A stretch of 64,000 nucleotides of DNA, taken from assembly GCA_933228675.1 (NCBI GenBank), contig OW121740.1, positions 125,625,630-125,689,629 of the forward strand, written 5' to 3'. Made by a program: the position numbers and the translations under genes. Positions 34,229-44,870 of this stretch are shown in pieces. The stretch's first letter is position 1, and each line of letters begins with the position of its first letter. Source of the DNA: Stomorhina lunata (lineage: Eukaryota; Arthropoda; Insecta; Diptera; Rhiniidae). A model generated the notes under the pieces. That model was given only the letters and a program-made list of their open reading frames with translations. It did not search any database and was not told where the DNA came from.

Positions 34229-36862
34229 TAGATATAAGACATAAACGAGCACATAGATTAAAACATAAACAAAGACGTAGGCAAAGACAGAGACTAACAC
34301 ATGGACTAAGACATAGACTAAGACATAGACTAAGACATAGACTAAGACATAGACTAAGACACAGACTAAGACATAGACTAAGACATAGACTAAGACATAG
34401 ACTAAGACATAGACTAAGACATAGACTAAGACATAGACTAAGACATAGACTAAGACATAGACTAAGACATAGACTAAGACATAGACTAAGACATAGACTA
34501 AGACATAGACTAAGACATAGACTAAGACATAGACTAAGACATAGTCTAAGACATAGACTAAGACATAGACTAAGACATAGACTAAGACATAGACTAAGAC
34601 ATAGACTAAGACATAGACTAAGACATAGACTAAGACATAGACTAAGACATAGACTAAGACATAGACTAAGACATAGACTAAGACATAGACTAAGACATAG
34701 ACTAAGACATAGACTAAAACATAGACTAAGACAAAGATATAGACATAAACTAAGACATAGACTAAGACATAGACTAAGACATAGACTAAGACATAGACTA
34801 AGATATAGACTAAGACATAGACTAAGACATAGACTAAGACATAGACTAAGACATAGACTAAGACATAGACTAAGACATAGACTAAGACATAGACTAAGAC
34901 ATAGACTAAGACATAGACTAAGACATAGACTAAGACATAGACTAAGACATAGACTAAGACATAGACTAAGACATAGACTAAGACATAGACTAAGACATAG
35001 ACTAAGACATAGACTAAGACATAGACTAAGACATAGACTAAGACATAGACTAAGACATAGACTAAGACATAGACTAAGACATAGACTAAGACATAGACTA
35101 AGACATAGACTAAGACATAGACTAAGACATAGACTAAGACATAGACTAAGACATAGACTAAGACATAGACTAAGACATAGACTAAGACATAGACTAAGAC
35201 ATAGACTAAGACATAGACTAAGACATAGACTAAGACATAGACTAAGACATAGACTAAGACATAGACTAAGACATAGACTAAGACATAGACTAAGACATAG
35301 ACTAAGACATAGACTAAGACATAGACTAAGACATAGACTAAGACATAGACTAAGACATAGACTAAGACATAGACTAAGACATAGACTAAGACATAGACTA
35401 AGACATAGACTAAGACATAGACTAAGACATAGACTAAGACATAGACTAAGACATAGACTAAGACATAGACTAAGACATAGACTAAGACATAGACTAAGAC
35501 ATAGACTAAGACATAGACTAAGACATAGACTAAGACATAGACTAAGACATAGACTAAGACATAGACTAAGACATAGACTAAGACATAGACTAAGACATAG
35601 ACTAAGACATAGACTAAGACATAGACTAAGACATAGACTAAGACATAGACTAAGACATAGACTAAGACATAGACTAAGACATAGACTAAGACATAGACTA
35701 AGACATAGACTAAGACATAGACTAAGACATAGACTAAGACATAGACTAAGACATAGACTAAGACATAGACTAAGACATAGACTAAGACATAGACTAAGAC
35801 ATAGACTAAGACATAGACTAAGACATAGACTAAGACATAGACTAAGACATAGACTAAGACATAGACTAAGACATAGACTAAGACATAGACTAAGACATAG
35901 ACTAAGACATAGACTAAGACATAGACTAAGACATAGACTAAGACATAGACTAAGACATAGACTAAGACATAGACTAAGACATAGACTAAGACATAGACTA
36001 AGACATAGACTAAGACATAGACTAAGACATAGACTAAGACATAGACTAAGACATAGACTAAGACATAGACTAAGACATAGACTAAGACATAGACTAAGAC
36101 ATAGACTAAGACATAGACTAAGACATAGACTAAGACATAGACTAAGACATAGACTAAGACATAGACTAAGACATAGACTAAGACATAGACTAAGACATAG
36201 ACTAAGACATAGACTAAGACATAGACTAAGACATAGACTAAGACATAGACTAAGACATAGACTAAGACATAGACTAAGACATAGACTAAGACATAGACTA
36301 AGACATAGACTAAGACATAGACTAAGACATAGACTAAGACATAGACTAAGACATAGACTAAGACATAGACTAAGACATAGACTAAGACATAGACTAAGAC
36401 ATAGACTAAGACATAGACTAAGACATAGACTAAGACATAGACTAAGACATAGACTAAGACATAGACTAAGACATAGACTAAGACATAGACTAAGACATAG
36501 ACTAAGACATAGACTAAGACATAGACTAAGACATAGACTAAGACATAGACTAAGACATAGACTAAGACATAGACTAAGACATAGACTAAGACATAGACTA
36601 AGACATAGACTAAGACATAGACTAAGACATAGACTAAGACATAGACTAAGACATAGACTAAGACATAGACTAAGACATAGACTAAGACATAGACTAAGAC
36701 ATAGACTAAGACATAGACTAAGACATAGACTAAGACATAGACTAAGACATAGACTAAGACATAGACTAAGACATAGACTAAGACATAGACTAAGACATAG
36801 ACTAAGACATAGACTAAGACATAGACTAAGACATAAACCAAGACATAGACTAAGACATAGAC
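34229..36862 (-). repeat. 12-bp minisatellite, array 3 (inverted, ~2.6 kb)
   Basis: About 220 copies of AGACATAGACTA, the reverse complement of the unit in arrays 1 and 2. From about 34806 to 36833 (roughly 2 kb) I see no variant unit at all; variants lie mostly at 34229-34800. The right border is abrupt. The 890-codon minus-strand frame (34169-36841, repeating Val-Tyr-Val-Leu) ends in a short non-repeat tail and is not supported as a gene. Confidence 0.95.
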
Positions 36863-37994
36863 CTTTTAGTCTCCAAAATCTGCGATTAACACTCTAATTT
36901 CGTTAACACTTGAACGAAATATTTACAAAAGAAGTTTAAAGAAAACTTGACATCCCTATTCTATAATTCCAAATTCAAAATCATGGCATCAACTTAATAC
37001 TAGTGCCATGCCGGCGCCAATTTCATATGATATTCATCAACAAACTATGAACATATTTCTAGGAATTTTAAATAATTCTAACGCATTTGACAAATGTTTC
37101 AATCACTAACTAAAAATTTAATATAAACGAATTATTTTTTTCAAGATAACAAAATTTGCTCAAACAACTTAAATCAGTCAGACATTTAAAATTGTCTACC
37201 TAGAAACTGATAAATGTTACGTGCCATCGCTACTGTTTATTGATGGAACGTGTGAATTTAGTCATTTTTACAAATATGCACTAATAATTTGTCAATGAAT
37301 AAATTCTAAACAAATAAATAGAAAATAAATAGGAAATAAAATAGAAGATTTTAAATACCAAGCCAAACAAATATCATTAAGATTACAAACTAAGTACAAT
37401 AAATACTACATTGTAGAATCTGCATTCATACCAGCAAACGAAAAAAATAGTTTATTTCAAAACTATTGTTATTGTTGCCAAACTAATTCTTAAGAAATTT
37501 ATCTAAATGTTTATTATAAGTCCCTTATACTAAGATATCATTAAGACCCCAAAAATATTGTTAAACTATTGTAATACATGGCAACCTTTGATGCTAGTGA
37601 GTTATCAGTCCTTTTAATATATTGTAGTATTTTTAGAATAGTTTTTGCTTTAAATCCCATTTGAAACTAAATTTAAATCATCATTGTTACAAGAGCTAAT
37701 TTGAGTATATGTATGTGTATATTCAAAATCATCATTATTAGCCTGAGCATACAATTACGAGTACTTTACTGTTGCCAGGGTAAAACCAAATAAGACATAC
37801 GACTCTTTCTGTACAATTATTTTTGCACACACTTTTATGTAGAAATTCTCAATTGACTGGAGTCGATTAGTATACCCTTCACTAAAAAAGGAATGGTGTT
37901 CATATATCCTCTTGTTATTGGGTTGGTTATTTTACAATATTTACCAAAGGCCCCATATATGGTTCACTAACTATTTATCTAGCTAATTGGTTAG
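36863..37994. other. Unassigned A+T-rich DNA
   Basis: No gene or repeat recognised. Confidence 0.4.
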
Positions 37995-39128
37995 TATTGT
38001 GAGCCGCCGTGGCATAGAAGGTTAGTCATCCGCCAAGAATACCAGAGGTCCTAAGTTCAATCCCAGGCCAGACCCTCTTGAAAAAAAGCGGTGGTTTACC
38101 TCATAACTCAGCTAGCCACTGCCGTTCGGAGCCGGAGCTAAAACAGAATCGGATGCAGCTCATTGTCTGAGAGAAGTACCCCTTGTTCCAATTGGAATGT
38201 TGTAGGGGAATTATTCTTCTTCTTCTGTTATTCTTGAATCCCAGTGGAGCATAGGGCCTCAACCATCCTTTTATATCGAACTCTATTGCGAGATATTAGG
38301 CATACATCATTCCATGAATAGTTTGCTGCTTGTAACTCCGCATCTGTTGACCTTCTCCACGTTCTAGCGGGTGCACCAACACGACGGCCGCTTCCTTGTG
38401 GATTTCAACGAAGCGCTTGTCGAGCAATGTTGGTATTTGGCCTTCGAAGTTTGTGGCCCATCCATCGCCATTTCCGTTGACATACCTCTATAGAAGAAGG
38501 GATTTTGTTTGTAGCGTTTAGTAGATCTTCATTTCTTATGCGATTTGGCCACCATATATTAAGGATTTGCCGCAAGGATTGTTTGCAAAGGTTTGTAGGC
38601 GCTTATCGATGGTATTTGTGCGTTTCCAAGTTTCGCAGCCGTAATGCAAGATGGACTTGACATTCGAGTTATATATTCGTAACTTAGTTGTTGTTGATAT
38701 TTGCCGAGATTTCCATATAGTTCGGAGAATGTCGAATGCAGATTTTGCCTTATTAATACGCGATTCAGTATCCTCATCGGCGCAACCTTTTGTAGATACC
38801 CAACTACCAAGATAATTGAAGGTACCTACACATCTAATACCCTCGTTATCCACATTGATGTTTGACGACGGGTTTGCGCCATAGCCTCCAGGCATAATCT
38901 TTGTCTTGGAAATATAATTTTCCAGCCCAGCTGCCCGAGAACAGTAATAGCGCTAGTGTTTTCTTGAAGGCGAGCTGGTCTTTGGCTTAGAAGATATACG
39001 TCATCGGCGTATTCCAAGTCCTCGAGTTGCTTAAATGGTGTCCATTGGATACTATTCAGTGCCAAGCGCATTATATTGTCGATGACAAGGATAAAAAGTA
39101 TAGGTGATAATATACATCCTTAGGGGAA

Positions 39129-39180
<52 letters not shown>
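37995..39180 (+). mobile_element. tRNA-derived SINE, split by a truncated LINE
   Basis: The body lies at about 37995-38214, resumes at 39121 and ends in a TA-rich tail to about 39180. The head reads GAGCCGCCGTGGCATAG (A box region) and AAGTTCAATCCC (B box region), as expected for a tRNA-derived Pol III promoter. The tail reads TTGTTCCAATTGGAATGTTG, then GGGGAATTATA and TA repeats. Other copies: 51987-52207 (plus) and 59142-59466 (minus). Confidence 0.82.
38215..39120 (-). pseudogene. 5'-truncated LINE copy with 12-bp target duplication
   Basis: Minus-strand copy of the LINE at 8.4-11.7 kb. It starts within the reverse transcriptase, just at the QGCI motif, and includes LEDLEYADDVYLLSQ, then, after a frameshift near 38890, a connection region (GTFNYLGSWVSTKG, SRINKAKSAFDILR, YGCETWKR). 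The C-terminal KWRWMGHKLRR region lies at about 38435-38470 and the 3' tail AACAGAAGAAGAA at 38215. It is flanked by TAGGGGAATTAT at 38203-38214 and 39121-39132, proof of target-primed insertion into the SINE. It retains connection-domain sequence lost from the long copy. Confidence 0.92.
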
Positions 39181-39189
39181 TTTTTTTTT

Positions 39190-40250
39190 TTTTATTATTA
39201 ATTGCCGGGTAACATTATCAACACCGTCACATATGCAGATTATGTTGCATATGATGATGTAAATTCGGTAATCCGGAGTAGGATCTCATGAACCCATAGG
39301 TCATGCCAACAACGTGAACTACTCCGTATCCACTCCCTTCTTTGACAAATCCTTTACTGTGATTATCTATGGAGTTCCTTCTTACTCCGATGATTTTTGT
39401 CTGGAGGTATACACGGATGGATCTAAGTCAATGAAAGGGTGTTGTAGGCTTCTCCGCTGTTTTAAACTTCCTGATCTCTGTAGTGCTCCTAGGATTGAGA
39501 TATCGGCTATATGAATAAGATACCCCAGAATATTTGATATAGATATAAAGTTCTGTGTCTACTGCCATACGACATCTGTTTTCACTCGCGTATGACGGGA
39601 ATCTCTTCTGTATACCCGGTCATAATAATATACCTGGTTACATTATTACGGATAACTTTGCTAAATGTGATGCGCTTCCTAGTCAGGAAGATGTTAACCA
39701 ATTTATGATCTTGCCGCTATCCGCCTTCAAATTGCTAATTTGGCAACCATTATAGGGGTAAGTTCAGAACACTTGGTGCATAGAAACCACTTGTTCAGTT
39801 TTAAAGCAAACGTGGCCCATTTACGAAAACAATCGTTCAAAATGCTTGGTATCTTTGCCTAGTCATCGACTTTTGAACTTGATCTAACCCTCATAGGGCG
39901 CATCGATTTTGGGTTACATGCTAGAAGACTTAGGTGGTAAGTTAACGAAATATAAAGATATGGCAAGACTATAATTTCAATTTTCCATAAACAATTCGTA
40001 TTTAAAGATAGCTTGATAGCTTTATAATTCGTTTAGGAATTATTAACCTCCTAATAATCTTTTAAATAACGACTACTTTCCCAGTTGTCATAACTACGAT
40101 GAGGAAGAAGCGGCCACTCACCTCCTCTGCCACTACACCGCTCTTGCAAGTCGAAAAGCTCTTTATGTGGGTGCATCTTTTCAGCACAATTTTTCCTATC
40201 TATGTATCACAGATTTCGCAAAATAGACGCACTTATCGAAGCTATTGGTT
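39190..40250 (+). pseudogene. Decayed LINE remnant with RNase H and Cys/His motif
   Basis: Fragments of a second, RNase H-bearing non-LTR retrotransposon. At 39314-39514 the frame contains VYTDGSKSMKG (first RNase H catalytic Asp motif) and LPDLCSAPRIEISAI (acidic residue motif). At 39555-39755 it contains IPGHNNIPGYIITDNFAK, a familiar RNase H region. Near 40085-40190 the frame CHNYDEEEAATHLLCHYTAL resembles the Cys/His motif that closes I-group LINE proteins. Several stops and frameshifts separate these parts. The upstream reverse transcriptase is not recognisable beyond a possible trace at 39195-39300. Confidence 0.7.
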
Positions 40251-40309
40251 GGATCAATAAGTCTTCACTATTGGTAGTCTAGAGATCTAGTCTATCCCTT
40301 GCAGGTACC

Positions 40310-40860
40310 ATAGTGGACCACTTATATCTCCAATGGTTCAAAATATCAAAGATGTATCTTCTTTTTCAAATCTGCAGTTTTAGGATGACTCAGCAGTTTA
40401 ATTATGACTCAGCAGATCAATATGACCCAGCAGTTTAAAGATGACTTAGCTTTTTTGGGATGATTCGACAATTTTTGGATGATTTGACATTTTTAGTTTT
40501 GGGATTAGTTAGTAGTTTTAGGATGCTGAGTCATCCTTCTCAACACTCTGTAAAAATACCGAATAGTGTTTGATATGTTTTAAATGTAAATCAATTGCTG
40601 TATCAATTTGTTCCTATATCCAATGGTTCAAAATATTGAAGATGTTTCTTCTTTTTCCAGTCTACAGCTTTAGGATGACTCAGCGGTTTAAGGATGACAC
40701 AACAGTTTAAGGATGACGTATAATTTTTAGGATGACTCAACAGTTTAAGGATGATCCGACATTTTTAGGATGAATCATCAGGTTAAGGATTCGTTAGTAG
40801 TTTTAGGATGACTCCTGACTCCAAGAAGTACTGAAGACATGTTTGATATACATTTTGTAA
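40310..40860 (+). repeat. Duplicated block with GGATGACTCAGCAG-type repeats
   Basis: Two ~290-base direct copies begin at about 40327 and 40617 (both with CCAATGGTTCAAAATAT then TCTTCTTTTTC). Each contains several imperfect short repeats around AGTTTAAGGATGACTCAGC. No coding potential. Confidence 0.7.
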
Positions 40861-42080
40861 TGTTTATTAGTTCAAAAGATATATATGGGTCAAAAAAGTA
40901 GCAAACATTTATTTTACGCTATATTTACGCTATATTTTTCGAAAAGCTCTGAACACGCGTTTCACCTTTTTGTACAGTTCTTTAAGGATCTTAACTGAAT
41001 TTAAATTTAGTTTCAAAAAAATTCCGAATGCGTATCCTTTTGTTGTCATTGCTGATCTTAACGCCATTCAATTTTTGTTTTTATCTCGTTTGGCTTATGA
41101 GTTACTGATTATTCCCTTTTTTGCGCCCTAAATTAAAATAAGTACTACACACGTGCTTTTATATCTTCAATTTCCATCGATCTCTCTTTAAATTATGTTT
41201 CTGGCTTCCTTGGTTTAAAAGATACATATATAAAGTAAATAAACAAAGAATCTACCCTTGACTTGTATTCCCGTTTTTACCCTTTCTTACACTATTGTTC
41301 GAAAAAGTACCAAAAACGTATTTGATGTTTCTTTAATGTCAATTGATCATCCTTTAAATTACATTTTTGACTTCATTATTTTAAAAGATATGTAGAGTTT
41401 AAAAACAAATAACCTACCGTTGACTTTTATTCCCGTTTTTACCCTTTCTTTTACTATTGTTCGAAAAAGTACCAAAAACGTGTTTGATGTCTCTTCAATG
41501 TCAATCGATCATTCTTTAAATTATATTTTTGGCTTCATTATCTTAAAAGATATTTCAAGCTTAAAAGCAAAGGACGTATCCTCGACTTTTATTCCCGTTT
41601 TTACCCTTTCTTGCATCATTGTTCGAAAAAGTACCAAATTCGTAGTTGAAATTTCTTCAATGTCAATCAATATCTCTATTAATTATATTTCTGGCTTTAT
41701 TAGTTTAAAAAGACTTTTATTCCCGTTTTTACCCTTTCTTACACCATTGGTCGAAAAAGGACCAAGCATGAGTTTGATATTTATCGATTGCGGTATAAAT
41801 TTTGTCTCTATTTTTAATGGTTCGAAAGATACTTGTTAAAAAAAGTACCAGCATTTTTTTAATCTTTTACACTCCTATATTTGTCCCATATTCAAAAAAA
41901 AGTACTAAACACGAGTTATACAATTTTTGTATCTGGTCCAAACCAAATTTAAAATTCCTTTGTATCACTTTTGGTTTCTGAGATATAACGTTACCGATTT
42001 ACCTCCTTAGCGGCCGAATTTCCGAAAATCTATTTATATCTATATATTGCAAAAGGTACCCCATGTCTTTAGCTCTTACA
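40861..42080 (+). repeat. Repeat R cluster, including 162-bp tandem units
   Basis: Contains many AAAAAGTACCAAA segments and CCCGTTTTTACCC stretches as in the repeats at 4.5 and 6.8 kb. From 41267 the phrase ATTCCCGTTTTTACCCTTTC recurs at 41429, 41591 and 41719, spacings of 162, 162 and 128. A 139-codon frame (41420-41839) simply reads along these units and is not called as a gene. Confidence 0.75.
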
Positions 42081-43109
42081 GATTCTGCCGTTTGGCCTAG
42101 ACAATGATCAAACTAACTAAGCCCGTATTAAAGGAAAAATATCGCCTTTCTCAAAATTTTGATGTATGACCAAATGATACTACCCACCTCTAAATTGTAG
42201 TGAACATCTGAAACATGCTTAGATTCTAAGCAAAACTACGTACTTTCATTGTATTTTTGCATGCAAAAACGTACTGATAGCTAAAAAAATAAGAAATAAC
42301 TAAAATATAAATAAACTTAAAATCTACTTACTATCTTGAAAAGTTTTGCTACGTGATTTGTCGCTCATTTTACAATTCTAAGGATTTTGCAATTCTGTAC
42401 ATATTTACTTTTTCGCAAAAAAGGATGGAATTCCTAAAAATAAAACATTATGGGTAATAATATCTACTCATACTCGTTAGAATTATATGTTTAGAAGTCT
42501 ATACATGTACTGTAGAGTATACAGACTAATTCAAAACTTTCACAAATATTTTAAAGTTCAATGTTCCTATTATGGGAATTTGAAAAGTGCATTACTCTAA
42601 CTGGACTGATGATATCTATTTCCACTTAAATTCTTATAATACCTTTGAAATATTCCAATTAGATATGAGGAGTTTTAAAGTTGTAGTTTTTGTTGAGGAT
42701 TTTTGATATTACGTGAAAATGTTGATAACAATAATAATATTGACATATTTGATAAAATTGTCAATTTGTTATCAACAATTTTGATTGAGTATCTAGTCAT
42801 TATTAGATAATTTCTAAACTATGATAATTTTTTTCCACACAAAATTTAACTTATCAAATTCATAAGCTTTACTATAAAAAGCATTTTACAATTGCAAGCT
42901 TTCCTATAGTAACCAATTGCAAAATTAAGTATTTTTATGTGTAAAAAGCTCTCGATAATGAAAGCTTTTTCATTATAAAAGCAGACTTTCCTATCTATAC
43001 ACAATGTAGTTCTTAGTTAAAGCTTCTCTCTAAAACTAATTTTCCCTATTGACAATTTTTTATTGAAAATTTTACAAAATTGTTTTACAAAGTTGTTTAT
43101 TGAAAATTT
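42081..43109. other. Unassigned A+T-rich DNA grading into minisatellite C
   Basis: No gene seen. From about 42860 scattered AAGCTTT-like motifs look like degenerate units of the following array. Confidence 0.4.
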
Positions 43110-44870
43110 TTAAATTTAAAGCTTTTTACGGCAAAACCTTTGCCATGCGAAAACTTTTCTTTAAAAACCTTTCCCTTGTCAAAGCTATTATATAAAACTT
43201 TTTCCTAGTGAAAGCTTTTATATAAAACCTTTCCCTAGCAAAAGCTTGTATATAAAAACCTTTTCACTATTGAAAGCTTTTATATAAAAACCTTTCACTA
43301 GTAAAAGCTTTTATATAGAAAACTTTCCCAAGTGAAAGGTTTTATATAAAAGCTTTTATATAAAGTTTATATAATGAAACTTTTATATAAAAAGCTTTCC
43401 CCAGTGAAAGCTTTTATATAAGAGCCTTTCCCTAGTGAAAGCTTTTATACAAAAGCCTTCCCCTAGTGATAGCTTTAAATTAAAAAGTTTTCCCTAGCAA
43501 AAGCTTTTATATAAAAACCTTTTCCTAGTGAAAGGTTTTCTATAAAAACCTTTCCCCCGTGAAGCTTTTCTATAAAAACCTTTCCCTAGTGAAGGCTTTT
43601 ATATAAAAACCTTTCCCTAGTGAAAGCTTTTATATAAAAATCTTTCCCTAGTGAAAGCTTTTATATAAAAACCTTTCCCTAGTGAAAGCTTTTATGTAAA
43701 AAACTTTTCACTAGTAAAAGCTTTTCTATAAAAACCTTTCCTTAGTAAAAGCTTTTATATGAAAACTTTCCCTAGTGAAAGCTTTTATATAAAAAAATTT
43801 TACTAGTGAAACTTTTATATAAAAACCTTTCCCTAGTGATAGCTTTAAATTAAAAAGCTTTCCCTAGTAAAAGCATTTCTATAAAAACCTTTCCCTAGTG
43901 AAAGCTTTTATATAAAAACCTTTCCCTAGTGAAAGCTTTTATATAAAAAACTTTTCACTAGTGAAAGCTTTTATATAAAAACCTTTCCATAGTGAAAGTT
44001 TTTATAAAAAAACCTTTTCCTAGTGAAAGCTTTTATATAAAAACCTTTCCCTAGTGAAAGCTTTAAAAAAACTTTCCCTAGTGAAAGCTTTAAGAAAAAC
44101 ATTTCCCCAGCGAAAGCTTTTCTATAAAAAGCTTTACCCCAGTGAAAGCTTTTCTATAAAAACCTTTCTCCCAGTAAAAGCTTTTCTTTAAAAACCTTTC
44201 CTACAGTGAAAGCTTTTCTATAAAAACCTTTCCCTCGGTAAAAGCTTTCCTATAAAAACCTTGCTTCAGTAAAAACTTTTCTATAAAAACCTTTCCTACA
44301 GTGAAAGTTTTTCTATAAAAACCTATCCCCCAGTGAAAGCTTTTCTATAAAAACCTTTCTCCCAGTGAAAACTTTTTATAAAAACCTTTCCCCCAGTGAA
44401 AGCTTCTCTATAAAAACCTTTCCCCCAGTTTCTTTTAAAACCTTTTCCCCAGATAAAACTTGTTTATAAAAACCTTTCCCAATGAAAGCGTTTGTATAAA
44501 AACTATTCCCTAGTGAATGCTTTCCTTTCAAAATCTTTTCAGTAGTGAATGATTTTTTAAGCTTTTTTATCGAAAACTTTCTACCTGTGAAAGCTATTTT
44601 ATAAAAACCTGTTATCCTGTGAAAGGTTTTCTATAAAAACCTTTCCCCCAGTGAAAGCGATTCCATAAAAACATTTCCCCAGTGAAAGCTTTTCTATAAA
44701 AAACTTTCCCCCAGTGAAAGCTTTTCTATTAAAACCTTTGGCCCATTAATAGCTTACAAAAATCTTTCCCCAGTTGAAGCTTATATATAAAAAACGTTCC
44801 CCTTTAATTTAAAGCTTTTTATCAAAACCTTTCCCAGTGAAAGCATTTCTGTCAAAAGTTTTGCCATCAA
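43110..44870. repeat. 31-bp minisatellite C, roughly 55 copies
   Basis: The period is 31 bases (CCTTTCCCTAG at 43579, then 43610 and 43641). The unit combines GAAAGCTTTTATATAAAA with ACCTTTCCCTAGT; TTTTATATAAAA is a perfect palindrome and the outer GAAAG/CTTTC extend it. A variant with CTTTTCTATAAAAA dominates 44100-44760. Copies are more diverged than in arrays A and B. Edges are very degenerate. Confidence 0.92.

Noticed and set aside
41420..41839. 139-codon open frame
   Set aside because: It runs along 162-bp tandem repeat R units (162 is divisible by three), giving a repetitive translation.
42850..43109. Extension of minisatellite C to the left
   Set aside because: AAGCTTT-like motifs occur, but I could not establish a 31-base register before about 43110.
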